From VRUE01 sp963702955 (GTDB lineage Bacteria > Actinomycetota > Thermoleophilia > Solirubrobacterales > 70-9), in the NCBI GenBank assembly GCA_963702955.1, contig OY969774.1, positions 2,418,001 to 2,482,000 on the forward strand: 64,000 bases of DNA. Direction: 5' to 3'. The first letter of the stretch is position 1; each line of letters opens with the position of its first letter. The translations under genes and the position numbers were made by a program. This document shows, piece by piece, positions 16,953 through 27,602 of this stretch. The notes beneath the pieces were generated by a model, which saw nothing but the letters and a program-made list of their open reading frames with translations, was not told where the DNA came from and made no database searches.

Positions 16953-19655
16953 TTACAGCGGTCGCCAGGTGCTCGGCCAGGGGCGCGGATCCGGGGCCGG
17001 CCTGGCCCTGATCCGGGCGTCAACGGCGACCGCGCCGCCGGGGCCGGCGATCACCGGGTTGAGGTCGAGCTCGACGATCTCGCGGTGCGCGTCGACCATC
17101 GCGCTGACCCGCAGCAGCAGCTCTTCGAGCGCCCCCAGGTCGGCGGCGGGCTCGCCGCGGAAGCCGGTCAGCAGCGGGTAGATCGCCGGCGAGCGGACCA
17201 TCTCGCCGGCTTCGCCGGCGCTGACCGGGCAGATCCGCACCGCGACGTCGCCCTGCAGCTCGGCCCGGGTGCCGCCGGCGCCGCAGGCCAGCACCGGGCC
17301 GAAGGCGGGATCGGCGGCGATCCCGACCAGCAGCTCGACGCCGCCGTCGACCATCGCCTGGACGAGGAAGCTCTCGCGCTCGACCCCGGCCGCGGCCAGC
17401 GACTCGTCCATCTGCACGGCGGCGCCGGCCACCGCGGTCGGATCGGCGAGGCCGGTCCGCACCGCGCCGAGGTCGGTCTTGTGCAGGATCGCCGCCCCCT
17501 CCGCCTTCAGCGCGACCGGCCCGCCCAGCGCCTCGGCGGCGTGCGCGGCGGCGGCCGGGTCGGCGGCGCGGCGCCAGGGCGGCGTCGCGATCCCGTAGCA
17601 GTCGAGCAGGGCGGCGACGTCGTCGGAGTCCAGCCACTCGCCCTCGCCCGCCAGGGCGGCGGCGAGGACCGCGCTCGCCTCGTCGGGGCGCAGGTCGTCG
17701 AAGCTCGTCGGCGCCTCCGCCGGGCGGTCGCGCCAGCGGACGTGGCGCATCGCCCGCCCCAGCGTCCGCGCCGCGTCCTCGGGGTAGACGTAGGTCGGCA
17801 CGCCGCCGCCGGCCGCCATCGTCTCGCGGTCACCGCTCGACATGAACACCGCCTGCACCGGGATGCGGCGCTCCATCTCGCCGAGCGCGCCGCGGACCGC
17901 GCCGGCCACCTCCTCGGCCCGGGTCAGCAGCGGGCGGATGAAGATCACGATCAGCGCGTCGATCCCCTCCCAGGCCGAGAGCGTGGCGATCGAGCGCCGG
18001 TACTGCTCGGCGCTCGCGGTCGCGATCATGTCGACCGGGTTGGCGAGCCCGGCCTCGGCCGGCAGGTGCTCGGCCAGCTCCTCGCGCACCTCCGACGGCA
18101 GCTCGGGCACCTGCAGGCCGGCCGCCTCGCAGGCGTCGGCGCACATGATCCCCGGCCCGCCGGCGTTGGTCAGGATCCCCACCCGCGGTCCGTCCGGCAG
18201 CGGCTGGCTGCTGAGCAGGGAGGCGACGTCGAGCAGCTCGGCCAGGGTCTCGGTGCGGATCACGCCGGCCTGCTCGAAGAGCGCGTCGACGGTCACGTCG
18301 GAGGCCGAGAGCAGGGCGCCGGTGTGCGAGCCGGTGGCGCGCTCGCCGGCGACCGAGCGGCCGCTCTTGACGGCGACGATCGGCATCTCGCGCCCGGCCC
18401 GTCGCGCCACCCGCGAGAAGCGGCCGGGGTCGCTGAAGGACTCGATGTAGAGCAGGGCGACGTCCGTGGCCGGGTCGCCCTCCCAGTACTCGAGCATGTC
18501 GTTGGCGGTGATGTCGGCGCGGTTGCCGATCGAGGCGAAGGAGGAGACGCCGAGGCCGCGGTCGGCGGCGAGGTCGATCAGGGCCAGCCCGAGCGCGCCG
18601 CTCTGGGTGACAAAGCCGACGTTGCCGGGCGGTGGGGTGGAGGGGGCGAAGCTGGCGTTGAGGCTGCCGTCGGGGCCGTTGGCGATCACCCCGAGGCAGT
18701 TGGGGCCGACCAAACGCATCCCCGCTTCGCGGCAGACCGCGACCAGCTCGCGCTGGCGCTCGGCGCCCTCGGGGCCGACCTCGGCGAAGCCCGAGGCGAG
18801 GACGACCAGCGTCGCGGCGCCCTGGGCGGCGGCTTCGCGCGCCGCCTCGATCGCCGCCGCCGGCGGCACCGCGATCACCGCCAGGTCGACCGGCCCGGGG
18901 ACTTCGGCCAGGCGTCGGTAGGCGCGCACCGACTGGACCACCTCGCTGGCCGGGTTGACCGGGTGGACGACGCCGTCGAAGCGCGACTCGAGCAGGTTGT
19001 GGAAGACGGCTCCGCCGACCGTCTCGCGGCGCCGCGAGGCGCCGACCACGGCGATCGTGCGCGGCGCCAGGAAGGCCCGCACCGCGGCCTCGGCGGCCAG
19101 CCGGTCGCGCTCCTCGAAGCGCCCGACCGCCTCGCCGTCGAAGGAGGTCGGCAGCTCGACGTGGATCGCGCCCGGTTCGGAGGAGGTCTCGACCGGGAAG
19201 CCGCTCTCGCGGAAGACCTCGACCATCCGGTGGTTCTCGGGCATCACCTCGGCGAAGAAGGCCTCGACCCCGTTCGCCTGCGCGACCTCGGCCAGGTGAG
19301 CGAGCAGGATCGTCCCCAGCCCCTGGCCCTGCAGCTCGTCGGCGATCGCGAAGGCGACCTCGGCCCGGCCCGGGGTGGCGCCGATGTAGGCGCCGTGGCC
19401 GACGAGGTGGCCGCCGTCGCCGCGGGTCGCGACGAGACCGTAGCGCTGCTCGTAGTCGACGTCGGCCATCCGCTCGGCGGCGGCCTCGAGGTTGCTCGCC
19501 CCGGAGAAGAAGCGGAACGTCCGCGAGCCGGGACTGAGGCCCTCGAACAGGTCGCGCAGCGCCGCGCCGTCCTCGCTGCGCACCGGCCGCAGGTGAACCG
19601 TCGAGCCGTCCCGCAGCACGACGTCCGCTTCGCGGTACGCGGGATACTCGCCCAC
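16953..19655 (-). CDS. GNAT acetyltransferase / ADP-forming acyl-CoA synthetase fusion (Pat-like)
   Basis: 900 residues. Residues of about 15-170 form a GNAT domain with the acetyl-CoA loop AFAIADELQGQGLG. Then come the NDP-forming acyl-CoA synthetase domains: CoA-binding IAVVGASRRRETVGG, the succinyl-CoA-ligase-like part with GPNCLGVI and SHTGALLS (the His that can be phosphorylated), and a C-terminal ATP-grasp domain with VALKAEGAAILHKTDLGAV. This architecture is that of Pat-type protein lysine acetyltransferases, although the GNAT is N-terminal here, and the retained SHTG suggests possible ligase activity. GTG at 19655 is six bases from the divergent HDAC start. A longer open frame upstream is antisense to that gene. 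Confidence 0.88.
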   Translation of the reverse strand: MGEYPAYREADVVLRDGSTVHLRPVRSEDGAALRDLFEGLSPGSRTFRFFSGASNLEAAAERMADVDYEQRYGLVATRGDGGHLVGHGAYIGATPGRAEVAFAIADELQGQGLGTILLAHLAEVAQANGVEAFFAEVMPENHRMVEVFRESGFPVETSSEPGAIHVELPTSFDGEAVGRFEERDRLAAEAAVRAFLAPRTIAVVGASRRRETVGGAVFHNLLESRFDGVVHPVNPASEVVQSVRAYRRLAEVPGPVDLAVIAVPPAAAIEAAREAAAQGAATLVVLASGFAEVGPEGAERQRELVAVCREAGMRLVGPNCLGVIANGPDGSLNASFAPSTPPPGNVGFVTQSGALGLALIDLAADRGLGVSSFASIGNRADITANDMLEYWEGDPATDVALLYIESFSDPGRFSRVARRAGREMPIVAVKSGRSVAGERATGSHTGALLSASDVTVDALFEQAGVIRTETLAELLDVASLLSSQPLPDGPRVGILTNAGGPGIMCADACEAAGLQVPELPSEVREELAEHLPAEAGLANPVDMIATASAEQYRRSIATLSAWEGIDALIVIFIRPLLTRAEEVAGAVRGALGEMERRIPVQAVFMSSGDRETMAAGGGVPTYVYPEDAARTLGRAMRHVRWRDRPAEAPTSFDDLRPDEASAVLAAALAGEGEWLDSDDVAALLDCYGIATPPWRRAADPAAAAHAAEALGGPVALKAEGAAILHKTDLGAVRTGLADPTAVAGAAVQMDESLAAAGVERESFLVQAMVDGGVELLVGIAADPAFGPVLACGAGGTRAELQGDVAVRICPVSAGEAGEMVRSPAIYPLLTGFRGEPAADLGALEELLLRVSAMVDAHREIVELDLNPVIAGPGGAVAVDARIRARPAPDPRPWPSTWRPL

Positions 19656-19661
19656 AGCGAG

Positions 19662-20681
<1,020 letters not shown>

Positions 20682-20697
20682 GCGCGCCCGCCCGTCC

Positions 20698-21564
20698 CTA
20701 GAGCGCGAGGATCAGCGAGTAGACGATGCCGCCGACTATGCAGTAGATGCCGAACGGGGTGAGGCGGTTGGTCTCGAAGAAGCGCAGCAGGAACTTGACC
20801 GCGATGTAGGTGGTGAGCGCCGCGGCGATCGCGCCGACCAGGGCCTGGCCGCGCACCCCGTCGCCGGCGTGGCCGAGCAGTTCGGGCAGCTTCAGGACGC
20901 CGGCGGCGCCGATGATCGGCGTCGCCAGCAGGAAGGCGTAGCGGGCGGCGTCCTCGTTGGAGAGGCCGAACAGGAGGCCGCCGCCCATCGTGATCCCGGA
21001 GCGGGAGATGCCGGGGATCAGGGCCGCCGCCTGGGCGGTGCCGATCCCGAACGCCTCCTTCCAGGTCAGCTTGGCGATGCGGCTGTCGGAGTCGCCGCGG
21101 TAGTCGCCCGGGCGCGGCGGGCGGCGGCGGAAGCGCTCGAAGATCAGCAGCAGGACGCCGTTGAGGATCAGGAAGGCCGCCGCCGTCTGCGGCGAGGCGA
21201 ACAGCGTGCGCAGCGGATGCTCGAGGATCAGCCCCAGCAGGCCGGCCGGGATCGTGCCGACGACCAGCAGCCAGCCGAGCCGGGCGCCGGTGTCCTCGGC
21301 GCCGATCTGGCGATCCCGCAGCGAGCGCCCGAGCCCACGGAAGATTCGCTTCCAGTCCTCCCAGAACATCACGAAGAGGACGAGCGCGGTGGCGCAGTGC
21401 GTGGCGACCAGGAAGGCGAGGAAGAACTCGTCGTTCTGGTGGATGTTCCAGCCGAAGATCCCCGGCGCGATCACCCCGTGGCCGAGGCTGGAGATCGGGA
21501 ACGGCTCGGCGATGCCCTGGAGCAGGCCCAGGACGATCGCTTGGAAGTAGGAGATCGGGTCCAA
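20698..21564 (-). CDS. uppP: undecaprenyl-diphosphatase
   Basis: 288 residues, polytopic. UppP/BacA recycles undecaprenyl pyrophosphate for cell-wall synthesis and gives bacitracin resistance. The N-terminal motif reads GIAEPFPISSLGHG, a variant of the usual TEFLPISSTGH that keeps the catalytic Glu and the PISS segment; the second motif is LIPGISRSGITMGGG. It starts with TTG at 21564, since family alignment begins at DPISYFQAIVLGLLQG. Downstream of a 78-residue membrane protein on the same strand. Confidence 0.93.
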   Translation of the reverse strand: MDPISYFQAIVLGLLQGIAEPFPISSLGHGVIAPGIFGWNIHQNDEFFLAFLVATHCATALVLFVMFWEDWKRIFRGLGRSLRDRQIGAEDTGARLGWLLVVGTIPAGLLGLILEHPLRTLFASPQTAAAFLILNGVLLLIFERFRRRPPRPGDYRGDSDSRIAKLTWKEAFGIGTAQAAALIPGISRSGITMGGGLLFGLSNEDAARYAFLLATPIIGAAGVLKLPELLGHAGDGVRGQALVGAIAAALTTYIAVKFLLRFFETNRLTPFGIYCIVGGIVYSLILAL

Positions 21565-21577
21565 AGCCGGCGCGATC

Positions 21578-21814
21578 CTATGTCACTCCGCGGGCGGGAG
21601 ACGAGGACCGGCGCGCCCGGTTCCGCCCGCGCAGCCGTTCGGCGCCGATCCAGAGCAGGCCGGCGACCAGCAGCGGCAGGCCGAAGAAGCCGACCACGCC
21701 GAGGCCGGCGGCGAGGATGAGCGTCAAGACGGCGAGAGCGATCGCGATGAGGAAGTCGAAGAGCAGCGCACGTCGGGCGCGCGCCTCGGGAGAGATCCGC
21801 AGTGGCCTCGCCAC
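21578..21814 (-). CDS. small two-helix membrane protein, hypothetical
   Basis: 78 residues with two hydrophobic segments (LLFDFLIAIALAVLTLILAA and VVGFFGLPLLVAGLLWIG) and basic ends. I do not recognise a family. The GTG at 21814 lies two bases beyond the stop of the phosphodiester-glycosidase-like gene, so it is likely translated by re-initiation, and uppP follows 13 bp downstream. The three genes may form one envelope-related operon. Confidence 0.6.
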   Translation of the reverse strand: MARPLRISPEARARRALLFDFLIAIALAVLTLILAAGLGVVGFFGLPLLVAGLLWIGAERLRGRNRARRSSSPARGVT

Positions 21815-21816
21815 GC

Positions 21817-22944
21817 CTACCAGCCGCCCTTTGCGTAGACGGCGAAGAAGTCGCGTTCGTCGGGGGTCAGGTAGCGGTCGGACGGCCGGTAGATTTCGGG
21901 CAGCAGCTGCGACGGTTCGCCGGCGCCCGGGTGGCGGTAGGCGATGAAGCTGACCCAGTCTTCGTTGATGTCCAGCTCCAGCCCCCGCACCGCGCCGGCC
22001 CGTTGGAGGATTTCAGCCAGCGAGCCGACCGTCTGGTAGTTCGCGACGGCGTAGATCAGGTTGCCGTGGCGGTCGATGCCGAGCCCCGAGCGCCAGACGC
22101 GCACCGCGTTGTTGACGGTCGCCCCCCATTCCGGGCCGTCGCTGAGGTTGGGGTTGAGACGGCCTTCGTAGACGATCGGCGGCAGGTTCTGCTTCGCGAA
22201 CCAGACCCGGGGGCCGGGTTCGGCGCCGTGCTCCCAGCGGACGATGTCGATCCTGCCGTCGCGGTACTCGACCAGGGTGGCGATCCCGTTGACCATCGTT
22301 TCGACCGTCTGGCCGCGGACGACGAGCCCGGCGTTGGAGGTTTCGAGCGGGAAGCCGCCGTTGAAGGTGGCGACCAGCCGCCGGCGCAGGGAGGGCGGCA
22401 CCTCGGCCGGGCCGCGGTGGGCGATTTCCGGCGGCTCGGCCAGCCCCGGCACGTAGGCGAGGTGGGTCCGGCTGGAGTCGATCCAGGCGACGCCGGCGAC
22501 GAACTGCGGGTATTCGGGGTCGCTGCGGAAGGTCGTCAGCAGCACCGGCGGTCGCGCCGCCGCGTGCGCCGCGGCCGGGCGCCAGACGCCCTCGCCGGGC
22601 AGCGCCGGGCGGATCAGCGGCTTGATGTTCGGCGGCCGGTAGGGCTGCGCGGCGGCTTCGGGGTCGGAGCCGGCCGCGACTCCGACCTGCGGCAGGGCGC
22701 GCAGCGGCGGGCCGCCCTTCGAGGGCGCGGTCAGCGTGTAGTACCAGTCCTCGATCTGGGAGACGATCGCGTTGCCTCCGTTCTGGCGCATCCACTCGAC
22801 GCTGGCGACGCCGAAGCGGACGTTGTGCGGTTCGGTCAGGTTGCCGACGTAGGAGACGGCCGCCGGCATCAGGCAGATCGCCGTCGCCAGCAGCACGATG
22901 CGCCGCAGGCGCCGCCAGGGTGCGATCGGAGTAGCGCGCTGCAT
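21817..22944 (-). CDS. phosphodiester glycosidase (NAGPA-like) family exported protein
   Basis: 375 residues with an N-terminal membrane anchor or signal (RRIVLLATAICLMPAAVSYVG). The region VATFNGGFPLE, then WRSGLGIDRHGNLIYAVANY, resembles the NAGPA/phosphodiester glycosidase domain (GGF and the G-x-D-x-x-G signatures), which cleaves phosphate-linked sugars in wall polymers and capsules. It would act outside the membrane. It leads a group with the 78-residue protein and uppP. Family assignment is moderate; the substrate is unknown. Confidence 0.65.
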   Translation of the reverse strand: MQRATPIAPWRRLRRIVLLATAICLMPAAVSYVGNLTEPHNVRFGVASVEWMRQNGGNAIVSQIEDWYYTLTAPSKGGPPLRALPQVGVAAGSDPEAAAQPYRPPNIKPLIRPALPGEGVWRPAAAHAAARPPVLLTTFRSDPEYPQFVAGVAWIDSSRTHLAYVPGLAEPPEIAHRGPAEVPPSLRRRLVATFNGGFPLETSNAGLVVRGQTVETMVNGIATLVEYRDGRIDIVRWEHGAEPGPRVWFAKQNLPPIVYEGRLNPNLSDGPEWGATVNNAVRVWRSGLGIDRHGNLIYAVANYQTVGSLAEILQRAGAVRGLELDINEDWVSFIAYRHPGAGEPSQLLPEIYRPSDRYLTPDERDFFAVYAKGGW

Positions 22945-23033
22945 ACCCCGGAGAGGGTGTCAGCGGAGGTTAATCCCAGGTCAGATTTGAATGAGAAGCT
23001 CGCCAGGAATCGGCGCCTGTACGCGGGTGAGGA

Positions 23034-23849
23034 TTACTCGCCGGCGACGTCGCGGCGCAGGAAGACGAGCGTGGCGACAGCCAGCGCCGGCAGCGCGTAG
23101 AGCGCGCAGACCCAGAGCGCGCGCAATATCGGCACCCAGTTGACGGGGACCCGGAGGAACCCCTGCCAGTCCTGGAACTGGGTGCTCAGCAGGTAGGGCT
23201 GCAGGCCGCCGAGCCCGGGCAGGATGCCGACAAGCTGCAGCAGCAGCGAGAACATCAACGTGCCGACGATCGCCGCGGCGCTGTTGCGAAAGACGGTGGA
23301 GAAGCACAGCCCGATGCTGGCGACGGCGAGGATCGGCAGCAGGTAGACAGCGAGGCTGGCGCCGACCAGCGCCAGGCCGTGCGAGGCCGAGACACGGGTG
23401 CCCGAAAGGGTGACGATCGGGTTGAAGCCCGAGGCGATGATCCCGGCCAGCAGCGCGACGACGCCGCTGAGGACGATTGCGGCGACCGAATAGGTGACCA
23501 CTGCCAGCGCCTTTCCGGCGAACACCTGCTGCCGTTCGACCGAGCGGGTGAGGATCGTCTTCAGAGTCCGGTCTCGGTCCTCGGCGGCGACGATGTCACC
23601 GGCGACCAGGGCGGTGATCAGCGGGAACAGCCAGACCGAGCCGAACAGCAGCAGCACCAGCGGGATCGCCAAGCCGGTGTCGTGGACGTAGCGGCCGAAG
23701 GCGACGTCGCGCGGTTCGCCGTTGCGGATCGCCAGCGCGGTGACGAAGATGATCGGCACCGCGACCGCCGCACCGAGCCCGAGGTAGGTGCGCTTCTGGG
23801 CCCGCAGCTTGCGCAGCTCCCAGCGGTAGACGGTCAGCACGCCGGGCAT
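23034..23849 (-). CDS. ABC transporter permease
   Basis: 271 residues, about six transmembrane segments. It begins MPGVLTVYRWELRKLRAQKR, a typical cytoplasmic lead-in of ABC-2 family permeases, and contains DRDRTLKTILTRSVERQQVF between helices two and three. The ATG at 23849 overlaps the last base of the ATPase stop codon. It forms an exporter with that ATPase. The LolA-like secreted protein gene upstream in the same direction may belong to the unit. Confidence 0.88.
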   Translation of the reverse strand: MPGVLTVYRWELRKLRAQKRTYLGLGAAVAVPIIFVTALAIRNGEPRDVAFGRYVHDTGLAIPLVLLLFGSVWLFPLITALVAGDIVAAEDRDRTLKTILTRSVERQQVFAGKALAVVTYSVAAIVLSGVVALLAGIIASGFNPIVTLSGTRVSASHGLALVGASLAVYLLPILAVASIGLCFSTVFRNSAAAIVGTLMFSLLLQLVGILPGLGGLQPYLLSTQFQDWQGFLRVPVNWVPILRALWVCALYALPALAVATLVFLRRDVAGE

Positions 23850-24811
23850 CAGGCCAGCTCCTCGACGGCGGCCGCCATCCGCTCGGCGCCGTCGGCGCCG
23901 TCGTCCTCGGTCAGCTGGAAGAAGAGGTCCTCGAGGCTCGCCTGGCGGGGACTCAGCTCGAGCACCGGCGCCCCCGACTCGCCCAGCGCCAGTGAGAGCT
24001 CGCCGACCGCCGGTTCGCCCGTTGCCCGGAACAGCAGCCCGCCTCCAGGCGCCTCGCGCACCTCTTCGATCCCCGCCTGCGCCGCGCAGACCCCCCGCGC
24101 CCGCTCGTCGTCGCCGGTCCGCAGCCGGTAGCTGACACCGGCGCGGTCGCGCAGCTCGGCCAGCGCGCCCTCGTAGACGACCCGGCCGCGGCGCACGATC
24201 GCCACCCGGTTGCAGAGCTCTTCCACCTCGAACAGCAGGTGGCTGGAGAGCAGCACGGTGATCCCGCGGGCGGCGAGGTCGCGGATCAGCTCGCGCATGT
24301 CGCGCATCCCGCCCGGGTCGAGCCCGGTTGCCGGCTCGTCGAGCAGCAGCAGCCGCGGCTGTCGCAGCAGCGCTGCCGCGATCCCCAGCCGCTGCCGCAT
24401 CCCGTGCGAGTAGCCGCCGACCCGGTCCTTCGCCCGGTCGCTCATCTCGACCAGGTCGAGCACCTCCTCGATCCGCCCGGCTGCGCCGCCGCCGTCGAGA
24501 GCGGCGCAAAGCCGCAGGTTCTCGCGGCCGCTCAGGTACGGGTAGAAGGCCGGTGCCTCGACGAAGCCGGCCACCCCCTCCAGGGCAGCGACGCCGAGCT
24601 GCGGATCGCGGCCGAACAGGCGCACCGAGCCCGCGTCCGGCCGGATCAGGCCCAGCATCATCCGCAGCGAGGTCGTCTTGCCGGCGCCGTTGGGGCCGAG
24701 GTAGCCGAAGACGTCGCCGCGCTCGACCGTCAGGTCGACGTTGTCGACGGCGACGAGGTCGCCGTAGCGCTTGACCAGGCCGCGGACTTCGATCGGCGCC
24801 GCATCGGGCAT
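23849..24811 (-). CDS. ABC transporter ATP-binding protein
   Basis: 320 residues. Walker A is GPNGAGKTT, the signature is YSHGMRQRLG and Walker B is LLLLDEPATGLDP. A C-terminal extension of about 90 residues follows the ATPase core, a feature of BcrA/CcmA-like exporters. Its stop overlaps the start of the permease gene. The upstream LolA-like gene ends about 20 bp away. The set resembles bacitracin-type exporters, but the substrate cannot be told from sequence. Confidence 0.9.
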   Translation of the reverse strand: MPDAAPIEVRGLVKRYGDLVAVDNVDLTVERGDVFGYLGPNGAGKTTSLRMMLGLIRPDAGSVRLFGRDPQLGVAALEGVAGFVEAPAFYPYLSGRENLRLCAALDGGGAAGRIEEVLDLVEMSDRAKDRVGGYSHGMRQRLGIAAALLRQPRLLLLDEPATGLDPGGMRDMRELIRDLAARGITVLLSSHLLFEVEELCNRVAIVRRGRVVYEGALAELRDRAGVSYRLRTGDDERARGVCAAQAGIEEVREAPGGGLLFRATGEPAVGELSLALGESGAPVLELSPRQASLEDLFFQLTEDDGADGAERMAAAVEELA

Positions 24812-24830
24812 CCGGCTAGCCCGCCATCGC

Positions 24831-26030
24831 CTAAAGGCCCTGCGCGGCTTCCCTGGCGACGGCGGGCGTTACCGATCCCATCAGCGTGTACTCGACGCCT
24901 TCGCGCCGGAAGCGAATCAGGGTGCCGAGTGGCGTTTCCAGCTCCCGCGCCTGGTCGGCGCCTTCGATCGACACGCTCGGGAGTTGCAGGCCGCCGGCTT
25001 TTCCGCCTTCATTCGCACCCGCTTCGCCGCTCGGCAACTCGAGCACCGCGATCCCGTCGAGCCCCTTGCCGTAGGTGACGAGGGCGCCGGCGTCGTTGCC
25101 GCTGGAAGCGAGGCGCACCTGGTCCCGCGACATCCCCGCCAGGCTCGGCGGCGCGCTGATCTGGAACGCGGTCTGCCGCTGCACCGCTTCGACCCCGGTG
25201 ACCGGAACGGAGTCGCCGCTCGCTTCGCCTTCGCCGCCCGCGGAGGGGTTTAGGTCGACGACCTTCGCGCCGGGTGGCGGCGTCATTTCGAAGACCGAGT
25301 CGGGGACCGGGCCAAAAGAGACTTCGGTCGCGCTCAGTTCGAGCACCGGCGAGCTTTCGCCCTTGGCATAGAGAGCGGCCCGCAGCGGCGTTCCGTTGGC
25401 GGCGTCCCAGGCCAGCTCGGCGCCGCCGACGAGGCCGCCGTTCGCCTGTGGCGAGACGTGCAGCGTGTAGGCGGCCCGGCCGGCGACGTCGGAGGGGATC
25501 GCCCCGCTCAACGCCGCGTGCTGCGTCGCTTCTTCGATCCCTTCCTGGATCCGGGCGAGCGAGGGCGGTTCGTCCTTGCCGGCTTCGTCGCTGGTGCTGT
25601 GTTCGTGCTGCGGCAGCGTCCCCCGGTAGACCGTTTCCGTGCCGGGGTCGTAGACCGTGAAGCTCCCTTCGTCAACCAGCACCTGGAAGTCGCCGGCGCT
25701 GCCCTTCGAGACGTCCGCCTGCAGCTCGAGCCGCAAGCGGCCGTCGGCCGAGGCCCAAAGCCTGCCGGAGGCGCCGCCGAGCAGCGGGTCGGAACCTTCG
25801 AGGACCGATTCGCCGATCAGGTCGTCGGTGAAGTGGACGCGGGCGCTGACCCCCTGAACCCGGGGCGCGCTCAGCGCGTCGTGGACCGCGTTTGCGAGCG
25901 GCTTCGGCGGCGGGGTCGGGCCACCGCCGGTGGCGGCGATCGCGATCGCCGCCGTGGCCACCGCGCACAGCGCGAGCGCGGCGGCGATGGCGAGAAGCCG
26001 GAGGGTTGAGATGCGTCGCAGAAACTTCAT
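24831..26030 (-). CDS. secreted LolA/RseB-like lipoprotein-sorting domain protein
   Basis: 399 residues with a signal peptide or anchor (STLRLLAIAAALALCAVATA). The mature part repeats strand patterns of LolA/RseB-like domains: FQVLVDEGSFTVYDPGTETV and DSVFEMTPPPGAKVVDL are characteristic. The domain binds lipids or acts as a membrane stress sensor in related proteins. The gene lies upstream of, and in the same direction as, the ABC exporter, so a role with it is likely but inferred. GAA codons are common, as in the other exported proteins here. Confidence 0.7.
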   Translation of the reverse strand: MKFLRRISTLRLLAIAAALALCAVATAAIAIAATGGGPTPPPKPLANAVHDALSAPRVQGVSARVHFTDDLIGESVLEGSDPLLGGASGRLWASADGRLRLELQADVSKGSAGDFQVLVDEGSFTVYDPGTETVYRGTLPQHEHSTSDEAGKDEPPSLARIQEGIEEATQHAALSGAIPSDVAGRAAYTLHVSPQANGGLVGGAELAWDAANGTPLRAALYAKGESSPVLELSATEVSFGPVPDSVFEMTPPPGAKVVDLNPSAGGEGEASGDSVPVTGVEAVQRQTAFQISAPPSLAGMSRDQVRLASSGNDAGALVTYGKGLDGIAVLELPSGEAGANEGGKAGGLQLPSVSIEGADQARELETPLGTLIRFRREGVEYTLMGSVTPAVAREAAQGL

Positions 26031-26216
26031 TGCTTCCTCTCGCGGGTCGGTCCTCTCCGCAGAGGGTAGGACGCTTCCCTAAAGGGCAGTCGTAATAGCC
26101 ATGACATGGCCGAGATGGCCGACGTCGGCGATCGGGAGAACGGAGGCGAGGCCGCTCTGCATGGCGTAAGCGTCCTCCTGGCGGCTAAACGGAGTATGAG
26201 AGGAGTGTCGTGAGCG

Positions 26217-27602
26217 CTACGAGCACTCATCGCTCGCAGCGGGCAGGGTCAACCACACGTCCGCGCCGCCGCCCTCCCGGTTGGCGGCATGGGCTTCGCC
26301 GCCGTGGGCGCCGGCAATCGCAGCCACGATCGACAATCCGAGACCGCTGCCGCCGCCGCGCTTGCTCGCTTCGGCACGGCTGAAGCGCTCGAAGGCTCGA
26401 CCGGCGAAGTCCTCCGCGAAGCCCTCTCCGCGGTCGCCGACGTGCAGCTCGACCGAGCCGTTGCGGCTGACTGCGGTCAGGCTGACCGGCCCCGATCCGT
26501 AGCGCAGCGAGTTATCGAGCAGATTGCCCAGCGCCTGCTCGAGGCGCATCCGATCGCCGGCCACCGTCAGTCCCGGCTCGATGCGTACCTCGATGGCGCG
26601 ACCGCTCTCCTTGGCGCGGCGGGAGAAACGGCGGGCGACGTCGTTCATCGTCTCGCCGACATCGGTCGGCGAGAGCCTGATCGGCAGCTCCCCCTGGTCG
26701 GTTTGCGCGATCGTCAGCAGATCCTCGGCGAGCTGGATCAACCGGTCGGTCTCCTCGACCCCGGAGGCAAGCGCCGCTCGCAGCTCTGTCGGCGAGCGCT
26801 CTTGGTCGAGGGCAAGATCCAGCTCCGCCTTGAGGATCGCCAGCGGGGTGCGCAGCTCGTGGCTCGCGTCGGCAACGAACCGGCGCTCGTGCGCCAGCGC
26901 CTCGCCCAGTCGGCCGAGCATCTCGTTGAGCGTCACTCCGAGGCGCGCGATCTCGTCGTGGGTCGGAGGCACAGGGAGCCGCTGGTCCGGCCTGGCGGTG
27001 GAGATCTGCGCCGCCCGAGCGCGCATCGCCTCGACCGGCCGCAGGGCGGCGGTGGCTACGCCATAGGCCGCCAGGGAGGCAAGAAGCAGCGCGATCGGCC
27101 CGGCCACCAGGAGCAACTGGGCCAGGTCGGCCTGCGACTCGGTGCGGGCCTCGGTCGAGGTTCCGACGATCACGACCAGCCGAGCGCCGCGCGATCGCGC
27201 GGGAACGGCAAGGAGCCGCGACTCGTCCTGCAATCCGGGCAGGGGCCCGCGGTTGACGAAGACCGGCCCGAGCTCGGCTCGGTGCAGCTCGGCCGGGCTG
27301 AGCAGAGCCTGCCTGCCTATCAAGGGGGTCGAATCGAGCACTTTGCCCGAGCTGTCGAGAACCTCTGCGAAGCTCTCCGAGCGCCCTATCAGAGTGCCGC
27401 GGCGCTTCTCGCTCAGACCCAGGTCCGTCTCTTCGACCAGGGCCGCGACGTCACCGGCGCGTGAGCGCAGGCCGGCGTTGATCGTGCTGTCGAGCTCGGT
27501 CCCGAAGCGCAGATAGACGAAGACGCCGGTCGCTCCGAGCACCGCCGTCATCACCAGGGCGAAGATCAGAGTCACCCGCAGCCGGATCGAGAGCCGTCTC
27601 AG
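26217..27602 (-). CDS. sensor histidine kinase
   Basis: 461 residues. The order is TM1 (about 9-31), an extracytoplasmic sensor of about 120 residues, TM2 (about 163-185), HAMP, dimerisation domain with the phospho-accepting His at about residue 248 (FVADASHELRTPLA), and the HATPase domain with NLLDNSLRYG and GSGLGLSIVAAI. The start is unusual. The only in-frame candidate next to the regulator stop is the CTG at 27602 (CTGA overlap), giving LRRLSIRLRVTLIF; GTG 27575 or a far upstream start are less likely. It pairs with the OmpR-type regulator directly upstream. Confidence 0.9.
   Translation of the reverse strand: MRRLSIRLRVTLIFALVMTAVLGATGVFVYLRFGTELDSTINAGLRSRAGDVAALVEETDLGLSEKRRGTLIGRSESFAEVLDSSGKVLDSTPLIGRQALLSPAELHRAELGPVFVNRGPLPGLQDESRLLAVPARSRGARLVVIVGTSTEARTESQADLAQLLLVAGPIALLLASLAAYGVATAALRPVEAMRARAAQISTARPDQRLPVPPTHDEIARLGVTLNEMLGRLGEALAHERRFVADASHELRTPLAILKAELDLALDQERSPTELRAALASGVEETDRLIQLAEDLLTIAQTDQGELPIRLSPTDVGETMNDVARRFSRRAKESGRAIEVRIEPGLTVAGDRMRLEQALGNLLDNSLRYGSGPVSLTAVSRNGSVELHVGDRGEGFAEDFAGRAFERFSRAEASKRGGGSGLGLSIVAAIAGAHGGEAHAANREGGGADVWLTLPAASDECS

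Noticed and set aside
26031..26216. A small gene in the 186-bp gap between the LolA-like and kinase genes.
   Set aside because: The short frame here has no family resemblance, no hydrophobic or coiled-coil segment and no ribosome-binding site. Only a small palindrome GCCATG-A-CATGGC (26098-26110) stands out.
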